Assembly: GCA_934663645.1 (NCBI GenBank)
Contig: CAKUKR010000044.1
Location: 1-18,723, forward strand
Direction of reading: 5' to 3'
From: an uncultured Muribaculaceae bacterium
Lineage (GTDB): Bacteria; Bacteroidota; Bacteroidia; Bacteroidales; Muribaculaceae
Length of the DNA stretch: 18,723 bases
The translations under genes and the position numbers were made by a program. The notes beneath the pieces were generated by a model. The model was not told the DNA's origin and searched no databases. It saw only the letters and a program-made list of their open reading frames with translations. Each line of letters opens with the position of its first letter. Positions within the stretch are counted from its first letter, which is position 1. This document shows, one piece after another, positions 1 through 5,713 of this stretch.

Positions 1-425
1 AGCCCCTCGCGCAGGTCGCTGCTGCCGTTCTCGCTGAAATATGTGGAAATGGTTTTCTCCCCGGAATGTCCGAAGGGGGGGTTGCCAAGGTCGTGGCTGA
101 GGCATGCCGCCGCCACTATGTCGCCGATGTGCTGGAGCATGTCCACCCACGGCTCGCCGTGGTGACGCTCGCGCAGCCGCAATGCCGCCTCGTTAGCCAT
201 CGACCGTCCCACGGACGACACCTCCAGGCTGTGGGTCAGACGGTTATGCACAAAAATGCTGCCTGGCAGCGGGAACACCTGCGTCTTGTTCTGCAGCCGC
301 CGGAATGGCGACGAGAATATCAGGCGGTCATAGTCGCGCTGAAAGTCGCTGCGCAGGTGGCGATGCGCGTCATGGTATTCCTCCAGCCCGAGCCGCTTGT
401 CGCTGATCAGGCGTCCCCAGTCCAT
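1..425 (-). CDS. dgt: Deoxyguanosinetriphosphate triphosphohydrolase (dGTPase), N-terminal part, runs off left edge
   Basis: Cytoplasmic HD-domain phosphohydrolase that splits dGTP (or other dNTPs) into the deoxynucleoside and tripolyphosphate and so helps set dNTP pools. The 141 visible residues match the start of the family: MDWGRLISDKRLG at the N terminus, FSSPFRRLQNKTQVFPL at about 37-53, then HNRLTHSLEVSSVGR at 60-74, which holds the first metal-binding His (H65), and SHDLGNPPFGHSGE at 110-123, which holds the H111-D112 dyad. Family members are usually about 380-500 residues, so roughly the C-terminal two thirds lie outside the window. The start at 425 gives the conserved N terminus and lies downstream of a TACTTTTG promoter element at 453-460. 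The family call is secure from the HD motif order; substrate preference cannot be read from this fragment. Confidence 0.93.
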   Translation of the reverse strand, partial: MDWGRLISDKRLGLEEYHDAHRHLRSDFQRDYDRLIFSSPFRRLQNKTQVFPLPGSIFVHNRLTHSLEVSSVGRSMANEAALRLRERHHGEPWVDMLQHIGDIVAAACLSHDLGNPPFGHSGEKTISTYFSENGSSDLREG

Positions 426-452
426 TGTTCCGTTATCTGATTTCATCACACG

Positions 453-460
453 CAAAAGTA
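453..460 (-). promoter_or_regulatory. Bacteroidota -7 element for dgt
   Basis: On the minus strand this reads TACTTTTG, matching TAnnTTTG, and lies 27 nt before the dgt start codon. I see no clear TTTG/TTG -33 element at the expected distance, so this is a moderate call. Confidence 0.5.
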
Positions 461-497
461 ATAGTTCTACATTTTGACGACTTGCATACCACAAATC

Positions 498-803
498 CTA
501 TCCATATATCAAGTGCTTCGTTTCTTCAAGCTCGGCGCGGAAATACGGATTTTTCACCGCCGTCTCGTCTACAAGGTCTACTTCCCTGCCGAACAGCCGC
601 TTGAGAGCATGGTAGAAGTCGATAAAATTGTCCGCGTATGAATTGTGGTCAACGTTCTGGTTGAAGTCAACCAGAATATCCACGTCGCTCTCGGCATTGA
701 ACCGCTTGGTAAGCACAGACCCGAAAGCATACAGCCGGCGCACATTATAGCGGCGGCACAACTCTGATATTATGTGGAGGTTGTCGTTTATCAGATGCAT
801 CAT
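498..803 (-). CDS. MNT-type minimal nucleotidyltransferase (MntA-like antitoxin fold), orphan
   Basis: A 101-residue stand-alone nucleotidyltransferase of the MNT / MntA kind. The signature GS-x10-D-x-D is complete: G28-S29 in FGSVLTKRF, then D40 and D42 in SDVDILVDF, with a candidate third carboxylate at D76 in REVDLVDE. The tail KNPYFRAELEETKHLIYG (84-101) resembles the usual C-terminal tail of these proteins. In characterised HEPN-MNT pairs the MNT protein AMPylates a tyrosine of the HEPN RNase toxin and silences it. No HEPN gene adjoins here: upstream is a divergent region and downstream is dgt. The open frame continues upstream to 917, but a TATCTTTG promoter lies inside that extension, so I place the start at 803 (ATG ATG, with 800 possible). 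It could be an orphan antitoxin, a nucleotidyltransferase with another target, or the remnant of a lost pair. Confidence 0.85.
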   Translation of the reverse strand: MMHLINDNLHIISELCRRYNVRRLYAFGSVLTKRFNAESDVDILVDFNQNVDHNSYADNFIDFYHALKRLFGREVDLVDETAVKNPYFRAELEETKHLIYG

Positions 804-820
804 TCGTTGGTTTGTGGTTA

Positions 821-850
821 CAAAGATAGTATTTTTTCGCCTAACGGCAA
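821..850 (-). promoter_or_regulatory. Promoter (-33/-7) of the MNT nucleotidyltransferase gene
   Basis: Minus-strand TATCTTTG at 828-821 (TAnnTTTG) with TTG at 850-848, a 19-nt spacer. Transcription would begin about 15 nt before ATG 803, which rules out the longer reading frame starting at 917. Confidence 0.7.
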
Positions 851-994
851 CTCTACACCCACGATTGCCCGAAATTCGCGCGAGTTTCGAGAACGGCGAG
901 GCCATTGGCTGCAACATTGCAACTGCGAGGCGCGTTTTCGCCAGCGCAGCGGCGGCAATGTTCCAATTTTCACCCGCATGGAGTGAACTGTCGC

Positions 995-1002
995 TAACTT
1001 TG
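995..1002 (+). promoter_or_regulatory. -7 element for the acidic small protein gene
   Basis: TAACTTTG fits the Bacteroidota TAnnTTTG element and is followed by an A-rich leader of about 40 nt up to ATG 1044. The -33 region has no clear TTTG. The 804-994 stretch between this and the divergent promoter holds no convincing gene. Confidence 0.65.
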
Positions 1003-1043
1003 CATCAGAAAACGATAATAACAACACCAAAAACTCAAATGAC

Positions 1044-1205
1044 ATGGAATTTTACGACGAATACTACGATGAGTATGACAATGACTTCGGAAGCAGTTAC
1101 GGCCGTTATGCCGGCAGCTACGCCCAAGACGTCGAGGGTTATGACGACGAAACAATAGACGAAGCCTTCGACGGCGACCCCGAAGCATACTGGAACATCG
1201 ACTGA
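1044..1205 (+). CDS. Extremely acidic Tyr/Asp/Glu-rich small protein (53 aa)
   Basis: Not a recognised family. The 53-codon frame runs from ATG 1044, about 40 nt after a TAACTTTG promoter element, to TGA 1205 and is followed by a strong terminator. It encodes 11 Asp and 7 Glu against one Arg and no Lys (about -17 net charge), with 9 Tyr, giving runs such as EFYDEYYDEYDNDF near the N terminus and GYDDETIDEAFDGDPEAYW near the end. There is no signal peptide or hydrophobic segment, so it is probably cytosolic and perhaps disordered. The dedicated promoter, A-rich leader and terminator argue for a real gene. Such composition is known from nucleic-acid mimic proteins (anti-restriction, histone-like mimics) and from small metal- or cation-binding proteins, but nothing here specifies a role. 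It is too short to appear in ordinary ORF lists and easily missed. Confidence 0.68.
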   Translation: MEFYDEYYDEYDNDFGSSYGRYAGSYAQDVEGYDDETIDEAFDGDPEAYWNID

Positions 1206-1217
1206 GACGTACACACA

Positions 1218-1265
1218 GCCTGAACAGGCGCTCATTCAACGCTGCGAAATGACGGCATAGCCGTC
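1218..1265 (+). other. Two short hairpins in the 3' UTR of the acidic protein gene
   Basis: GCCT-GAAC-AGGC at 1218-1229 and the perfect GACGGC-ATA-GCCGTC at 1251-1265 precede the terminator stem. Together with the terminator they make a three-stem 3' UTR. It may simply protect the mRNA, or be processed into a small RNA. Confidence 0.35.
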
Positions 1266-1285
1266 CACCTGCTGACTTACATAAC

Positions 1286-1346
1286 AGCCGGAGACCGGAA
1301 CTCCATATATTCACCAAAACAACATTCTCCCGGTCTCCGGCTTTTT
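1286..1346 (+). terminator. Rho-independent-type terminator after the acidic protein gene
   Basis: A perfect 13-bp inverted repeat, AGCCGGAGACCGG (1286-1298) with CCGGTCTCCGGCT (1330-1342), immediately followed by TTTT. The 31-nt loop is long for a simple terminator. Confidence 0.75.
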
Positions 1347-1355
1347 CATGCCCCC

Positions 1356-1401
1356 AAAACACAGTCAGGGGACTCTGCCAGCACTTGCGGAATCCCCTGA
1401 C
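1356..1401 (-). terminator. Terminator of the BspA-like gene (possibly bidirectional)
   Basis: Inverted repeat GTCAGGGGA (1364-1372) / TCCCCTGAC (1393-1401). Read on the minus strand it is followed by TGTGTTTT, 23 nt past the stop codon of the BspA-like gene. The plus strand also has a T-rich run after the stem, so it may stop both strands. Confidence 0.7.
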
Positions 1402-1424
1402 AATTCATTTTGCTTCAACCGGTT

Positions 1425-3644
1425 TTACAGCGCGACTTTGCGCGTGCGGCCGTCTGCGGTGCGTATGATGTAAACGCCGTGCGCGAGCCCCGACAGGTCA
1501 ACGTCCGCGCCCCGGCCTACAAGCACTCCGGTAACGGTATACACCTCAACCGCAGCGTCATCGCCGAATACGTCACCGACACCGGTGTTGATGTTGACTA
1601 TCACATGGCACACCCCCCTCACGCCAGAGCCGTCGGCAGCTGTAGCGACAACATTGCACTCGCCGTAATGCACGCCGCGCACCACGCCGTTTTCGTCCAC
1701 AGTCGCTATTGATGTGTCCGTAGACCGCCAGTTCAGTTTCTTCAGGGAAGCGTTTTCCGGCAATACAGCCACTTCGAGCATCATGCCGCCGCCCTCCATG
1801 ACCTGGACCTCCTCTTCAGCAAAATTGATAGCCTCGACCTTTACACTGACAGGCATGTCATCAGTCACCTTGTAGAAATTCTTCCATTCGTCAGCCGCCC
1901 GGTACGCTTCGAGCGCGCCGCCCGGCACATGGAGCGTGCATTTCCACACGCTCAGGTCGTCAAACACGCCGGCCGCGCACACCGGCGGCTCTGAATTGCA
2001 GCTTGCCAGGTACTCCACGTTTGCACAGTCAGCAAACGCGCCAGTGCCAATGGACTGCACCGCAGTGCCGAGTTCAACGTGCTGCAATGAGGAGCAGCCG
2101 CTGAAAGCCCCTTCTCCTATCGAGGAGATATTGTCGCCCGTCATCACAGTTGTCAGGCCGCTGCAGTTCCGGAACTCATTCGCTTGTATCTGTATCACCT
2201 TTTCGCCAAACATCAGGTCAGACAGCGTGGCATTGCCCTGAAATGCCGATGCCGTGCCGGCATAGCTGATGTTGCCGCCGATGTACACATGCACCAACGG
2301 GCAGGAGCTGAAATCGACATTGCTGCCAAAACGCAAAACGTCATCGCGGTCTTGCACGTAAAAGGCGAGCAATCTGTGAAGAATGCCACTGCCAGGCCAG
2401 CCTAAGCCGGTCACATTCGGCCCAACGGAAATCTGCTCCACGTTGTTCCAACTGGACCCGAACATGTCGTCTTCGACCTGACCGGCATTGTCAAAATAGA
2501 CGATGTTGTAGTTTGCCGGCTTGTCTTGTCTGCCGCCGAAAGCGTATGAGTTGACATTGCGCACAGTCATCTCCACCCCCTCATACGTGACAGTCGGGCC
2601 GAGGTTTACCGTCTCGACATCACGGTCAACATATACCACGTCGCAAGTCCTGTCAACAAGGTTGTCCGTAGGCACATACACCACGCCGTCCACCTCAAAC
2701 ATGTTGTGGATGTTCTTGTAAACACGCTTGCTCTTCAGGTCCCAGCTGTCATTAGGCACATAATTGATGAAGGAATATATGGCGTTCTGCATTTCCGGCT
2801 GTGTCTTGCCCTGCCATACGACTGCCGTTGCCAGCCACCCCGGCGAGACTGTCCTCACGCCTTTGCCTATGACCATATAGTCCATCGTGGTGCGCTTGCA
2901 GAAATCGCCCAGCTTGGTCACGCTGGCAGGCACAACAAGGGATGTCAGACGTGAGCAGTAGTCGAAGCAGCCGTCAGGCAACTCCGTCAGCGACTCGCTC
3001 AACTTCACGCTTGTCAAGTCCTTGCACGATAAAAAACACCTTTCCCCGAGCGTCGTGACGCTGTCAGGCATCTTGACAGACACCACGTTGGACGACACGA
3101 AGGCGAAATCGCCGATTTTCTTCAAGCCGTCAAACATCTCGAAGCAATCCCTCATCTCACCCTGGAACTTGCAGTCCGCCAGCGCGTAACTGGCAATCTC
3201 CTCGACACAGTCCGGCATCAAGTAACGCTCACTGGTTTCGTAAGCGTCAGGGCAGCGGTACAGCACCTTCATGTCGCGGCTGAACAATACGCCGTCAACG
3301 CTCAGATACACGTCACTCAATGCCATATTGATACGCTTCAGCCCAGTCGTGCAAAAGGCATTCTCCTCGATTTCCGTCACCGTGCCGGGGATGGTGACCG
3401 ATTGCAGCAAGCCGTCACTGGTTGTGAACGATTCAGCACGCAGCTTCTTCAACGCATATTTCCCGCCGTTATGGCGGATTGTGTCCGGCAGTACCAGATC
3501 CTGCGGCAATTCAGTCTCATTGACGCTGACAACTTCCGCAGAGCCGTTCTCCAGCTCATAGTTCACGCCTTCGACAGTCACCTGCTCGCCAGACGCACCA
3601 GCGCAAGCAAACAGCACGGCGATTGCCGCCAGCAGCGGCCGCAT
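1425..3644 (-). CDS. BspA-like leucine-rich repeat surface protein with BIG2-like domain and T9SS-type C-terminal tail
   Basis: Predicted secreted surface protein of 739 residues. Residues 1-19 form a signal peptide (MRPLLAAIAVLFACAGASG). BspA-type (LRR_5) repeats recur at about 75-110, 180-250 and 470-560, for example LTSVKLSESLTELPDGCF and LQHVELGTAVQSIGTGAFADC. A BIG2/Ig-like domain follows at about 600-684 (NASLKKLNWRSTDTSIATVDENG). The end (690-739) resembles a type A T9SS sorting domain: VDLSGLAHGVYIIRTADGRTRKVAL has the D-L-S-x-L..G-x-Y-I pattern. BspA proteins of oral relatives bind fibronectin and other host proteins; the ligand here is unknown. The frame is open to 3806, but a promoter at 3765-3795 lies inside it. 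I chose ATG 3644 because it gives a standard signal peptide; ATG 3683 or 3695 would add 13 or 17 residues. The middle (about 250-460) has weak repeats. Confidence 0.85.
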   Translation of the reverse strand: MRPLLAAIAVLFACAGASGEQVTVEGVNYELENGSAEVVSVNETELPQDLVLPDTIRHNGGKYALKKLRAESFTTSDGLLQSVTIPGTVTEIEENAFCTTGLKRINMALSDVYLSVDGVLFSRDMKVLYRCPDAYETSERYLMPDCVEEIASYALADCKFQGEMRDCFEMFDGLKKIGDFAFVSSNVVSVKMPDSVTTLGERCFLSCKDLTSVKLSESLTELPDGCFDYCSRLTSLVVPASVTKLGDFCKRTTMDYMVIGKGVRTVSPGWLATAVVWQGKTQPEMQNAIYSFINYVPNDSWDLKSKRVYKNIHNMFEVDGVVYVPTDNLVDRTCDVVYVDRDVETVNLGPTVTYEGVEMTVRNVNSYAFGGRQDKPANYNIVYFDNAGQVEDDMFGSSWNNVEQISVGPNVTGLGWPGSGILHRLLAFYVQDRDDVLRFGSNVDFSSCPLVHVYIGGNISYAGTASAFQGNATLSDLMFGEKVIQIQANEFRNCSGLTTVMTGDNISSIGEGAFSGCSSLQHVELGTAVQSIGTGAFADCANVEYLASCNSEPPVCAAGVFDDLSVWKCTLHVPGGALEAYRAADEWKNFYKVTDDMPVSVKVEAINFAEEEVQVMEGGGMMLEVAVLPENASLKKLNWRSTDTSIATVDENGVVRGVHYGECNVVATAADGSGVRGVCHVIVNINTGVGDVFGDDAAVEVYTVTGVLVGRGADVDLSGLAHGVYIIRTADGRTRKVAL

Positions 3645-3764
3645 CACCGCAGGGTAATTCTCATAATTCAATAAACTTCTCATATTCAAAGTCATTCGGG
3701 ATTTCAATCGCAAGACAGCCACAACAGCAGCAGCACGCCGCGCCGTCTCAAAATATTGTTTCCG

Positions 3765-3795
3765 CAAAGTTAAGAAACTTTTTACGAACAGCCAA
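3765..3795 (-). promoter_or_regulatory. Promoter of the BspA-like gene
   Basis: Minus-strand TAACTTTG at 3772-3765 with TTG at 3795-3793, a 20-nt spacer. It places the transcript start near 3760, leaving a leader of about 65-115 nt depending on which ATG is used, and excludes an upstream start at 3806. Confidence 0.72.
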
Positions 3796-3846
3796 GTCCA
3801 CGTCAAAACGGCATCCTGAATTTGCGCTCCTTAGCCGCCCGGGCTG

Positions 3847-4227
3847 TCATGAGGCGAAGCCGAAGCCGGCGCGAAGCGGGCGTCCTGTTGCGGCTGTCGG
3901 CGCGAGGCATGCCGATATGCGCGAATGTGCAGCTGGCCTCTCGGTGCGGAACAGGAATTTGCGGCCGATTACGGGCGTGGGCTGCTGGCGAATGGGCGTT
4001 GCTGCGTATAGCATCAGCGGGCGTTCGGAGCTCCAGCCCCGGGAATAGTTGCGGACGTACAGGCGGCAGAGTCCCCGGCAGTTGCGTGTCCTCGCCCGCA
4101 ACTCGCCCAGCAGTTCCGCCATGCCGGCCACGTGGTCTGTCATGAACTCGGCTATCTTCTCTCCGTTTAGGCAGAGGCGAGCATATACGCGGTCGCCGTA
4201 TGCCATTGTAAACTTGCGTGTATCCAT
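3847..4227 (-). CDS. Conserved small hypothetical protein (Bacteroidales type)
   Basis: A 126-residue protein of unknown function. The first 75 residues look constrained: MDTRKFTMAYGDRVYARL, then NGEKIAEFMTDHVAGMAELLGEL, then a basic stretch with CRGLCRLYVRNYSRGWSSERPLMLY. I recall similar short proteins in gut Bacteroidales, but I cannot name a family. There is no signal peptide or membrane segment, so it is probably cytosolic. The C-terminal 50 residues are Arg/Pro/Ala-rich and look less constrained, so a frameshift or non-conserved tail is possible. A TAATTTTG element at 4250-4257 favours ATG 4227 (about 18 nt leader) over ATG 4236 (under 10 nt). The competing frame at 3803-4252 on the same strand has Arg/Pro-rich composition typical of a shadow. 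The next gene downstream (BspA-like) has its own promoter, so the two are probably separate transcripts. Confidence 0.65.
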   Translation of the reverse strand: MDTRKFTMAYGDRVYARLCLNGEKIAEFMTDHVAGMAELLGELRARTRNCRGLCRLYVRNYSRGWSSERPLMLYAATPIRQQPTPVIGRKFLFRTERPAAHSRISACLAPTAATGRPLRAGFGFAS

Positions 4228-4249
4228 TGCTTCCATAATTTTGACATTG

Positions 4250-4257
4250 CAAAATTA
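4250..4257 (-). promoter_or_regulatory. -7 element for the small hypothetical gene
   Basis: Minus-strand TAATTTTG fits TAnnTTTG; no convincing -33 element is seen. It decides the start of the gene at 4227. Confidence 0.55.
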
Positions 4258-4418
4258 GCCGAGGCGGCTGCAGCAGACTGGCAGCATACGATTAATTGTT
4301 GCAAACAGCCGGCTGCAACATGCTGACAGCCGGCATTTACGGCATCAGCACAGAGCAGAAGCCTCAGCAACCATTCTGGCAGCTGACACAAAAAATGAGA
4401 GCCAAAATGGGGTTGCGA
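4258..4418. other. Intergenic stretch between divergent promoters, with one GC-rich hairpin
   Basis: No supportable gene. The main structure is a perfect 8-bp inverted repeat, GCCGGCTG (4308-4315) / CAGCCGGC (4327-4334), with an 11-nt loop, set among several CTGCA/GCTGC-like direct repeats. A minus-strand frame over 4167-4391 is Leu/Ala/Cys-rich and overlaps the real gene's start, so I reject it. The hairpin may be an operator, a small RNA or a chance structure. Confidence 0.3.
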
Positions 4419-4450
4419 TTTGGATATTTTGCGGCGTGTTATTAACTTTG
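4419..4450 (+). promoter_or_regulatory. Promoter of pyrE and the following gene string
   Basis: TTTG at 4419-4422 and TAACTTTG at 4443-4450 with a 20-nt spacer: a textbook Bacteroidota -33/-7 pair. Transcription would start near 4455, leaving a leader of about 115 nt before pyrE. Confidence 0.8.
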
Positions 4451-4457
4451 CATACAG

Positions 4458-4540
4458 GTCAGGCGGCTGCGCCGCGCAAGCGTTGCGCCGTCAGGCAAAC
4501 AAATGATGACTTTTTGCTCCTGACGGCCTGGGCCGCCAGG
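4458..4540 (+). promoter_or_regulatory. Structured 5' leader of pyrE, possible attenuator
   Basis: Three stems can form. A: GCGCAA-GCG-TTGCGC at 4474-4488. B: GCCGTCAGG (4487-4495) with CCTGACGGC (4519-4527), extendable by CAAA/TTTG. C: CCTGG-GCCG-CCAGG at 4527-4540. A shares 4487-4488 with B, and B shares 4527 with C. A second GTCAGG at 4458-4463 can compete for CCTGAC. The arrangement suggests alternative folds, but no U-tract follows, so classical termination is not shown. Confidence 0.4.
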
Positions 4541-4570
4541 GACTTAACCCTATATAACCAATATACTATC

Positions 4571-5221
4571 ATGAATACCCCGGCAGAAATACTGGCAGAA
4601 AAACTCCTGCAGATCAGTGCGATAAAGCTGCAGCCAAACAACCCGTTCATCTGGGCATCGGGCTGGAACTCCCCTATCTACACGGACAACCGCAAGACCC
4701 TCTCATACCCTGACATCCGCAACCTGATCAAGGTGGAGCTGTCGCGAATGATAATCGAGAATTTCGGCGACGTGGATGCCATCTCGGGCGTTGCCACGGG
4801 CGCAATCGCCGTAGGCGCGTTGGTCGCCGACACGCTCGGACTACCGTACGTATATGTGCGCTCTTCCCCCAAGGACCATGGGCTTGAGAACCTGATCGAG
4901 GGCAACCTGAAGCCTGGGCAGAAGGTCGTGGTAATCGAAGATCTCGTCTCCACGGGCGGCAGCTCGCTGAAGGCTGTAGAGGCTATCCGCAACGCGGGCT
5001 GTGAGGTGATCGGCATGACTGCTATCTTCACATACGAGTTTCCGGTATCCATCAAGCGTTTCCGCGAGGAGAACATCCAGCTGCTCACCATCTCCAATTA
5101 CAGCACAATGCTTGAGGCTGCCCTGCGTACCAACTATATCCGCCAGGAGGATGTGGAGACGCTCAAGGAGTGGCGCAAGGATCCGGCGTCGTGGGTGCCC
5201 AACAAGGAGAAGATGCTCTGA
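4571..5221 (+). CDS. pyrE: Orotate phosphoribosyltransferase
   Basis: Cytosolic enzyme of de novo pyrimidine synthesis: orotate + PRPP gives orotidine 5'-monophosphate + pyrophosphate. The 216-residue length is normal. The PRPP-binding signature VVVIEDLVSTGGSS is at 119-132, GVATGAIAVGA is at 73-83, and the flexible catalytic loop is RSSPKDHGLENLIEG at 97-111, where K101 and H103 correspond to the conserved K-x-H. The N-terminal orotate-side segment ISAIKLQPNNPFIWASGWNS (15-34) also fits. The frame is open upstream to 4436, ahead of the promoter's -7 box at 4443-4450, so that extension cannot be translated from this transcript; ATG 4571 gives the family N terminus. It is the first gene of a string whose later members have no known pyrimidine role. 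The leader has candidate regulatory structure. Confidence 0.97.
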   Translation: MNTPAEILAEKLLQISAIKLQPNNPFIWASGWNSPIYTDNRKTLSYPDIRNLIKVELSRMIIENFGDVDAISGVATGAIAVGALVADTLGLPYVYVRSSPKDHGLENLIEGNLKPGQKVVVIEDLVSTGGSSLKAVEAIRNAGCEVIGMTAIFTYEFPVSIKRFREENIQLLTISNYSTMLEAALRTNYIRQEDVETLKEWRKDPASWVPNKEKML

Positions 5222-5278
5222 TTCTGACAGCATACATAATCCCGCAGGGGATAACGAACCTCCAAAGAAGACAAATAT

Positions 5279-5713
5279 ATGGCTACATACAAAAGCGACA
5301 AAGTGGAAGTGCAGTCGCCGGCACAGTCGGTATACGACCGCCTTTCCAATCCTCAGAACCTGCGTGACCTCATAGCCGCTGCGCCCGAAGGCAGCCTGAC
5401 GGCCGAGCAGAAGGCGCAGCTCGACAGCATACAGCTCACAGAGGACAGCATCTCGATAACCGGCGGTCCGGTGGGCGTGCTCACCCTGCGTGCTGCTGAA
5501 CGCCGCGCCCCGGAGCTGATACGCTTCGAGGGGGAGAACACGCCTGTTCCCATGAGCCTGGAAATCAACATCAAGGCGTTGGGAGACAGTCTCTGCGAGG
5601 CGCAGGTGAAAGTAGACGTTGACATCCCGATGATGCTTCGCCCGATGGTCAACGGCCCGCTCCAGAAGATGGTCAACCAGTTTGGCGAACTGCTCCGCCA
5701 CTTGCCTGCATAA
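5279..5713 (+). CDS. SRPBCC-like (START/polyketide cyclase fold) protein
   Basis: A 144-residue protein starting MATYKSDKVEVQSPAQSVYDRLSNPQNLRDLI, the usual opening of SRPBCC/START-like helix-grip domains: a first strand, then a helix with a 'VYDRLSNPQNL' type motif. Later strands include DSISITGGPVGVLTLRA (about 56-72) and ALGDSLCEAQVKVDVDIP (about 100-117), followed by a C-terminal helix PLQKMVNQFGELLRHL (127-142). Such domains bind small hydrophobic ligands, but no ligand can be inferred. There is no signal peptide, so it is cytosolic. It begins 57 nt after pyrE with an A-rich upstream region, and its stop TAA directly abuts the ATG of the next gene. I recall small SRPBCC genes following pyrE in other Bacteroidales, which supports the call. 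Confidence 0.8.
   Translation: MATYKSDKVEVQSPAQSVYDRLSNPQNLRDLIAAAPEGSLTAEQKAQLDSIQLTEDSISITGGPVGVLTLRAAERRAPELIRFEGENTPVPMSLEINIKALGDSLCEAQVKVDVDIPMMLRPMVNGPLQKMVNQFGELLRHLPA

Noticed and set aside
804..917. N-terminal extension of the MNT nucleotidyltransferase to 917
   Set aside because: It contains the -33/-7 promoter of the same gene (821-850), and the added residues do not resemble the family; the start is set at 803.
3645..3806. Longer start of the BspA-like protein at 3806
   Set aside because: A promoter lies inside it at 3765-3795, and the extension would bury the signal peptide. Starts at 3683 and 3695 remain possible.
3803..4252. 149-codon minus-strand frame overlapping the small hypothetical gene
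   Set aside because: Arg/Pro-rich low-information sequence; the frame at 3847-4227 has the more protein-like composition and the better start context.
4436..4570. In-frame extension of pyrE upstream to 4436
   Set aside because: It starts before the -7 box and would not lie on the transcript; ATG 4571 matches the family N terminus.
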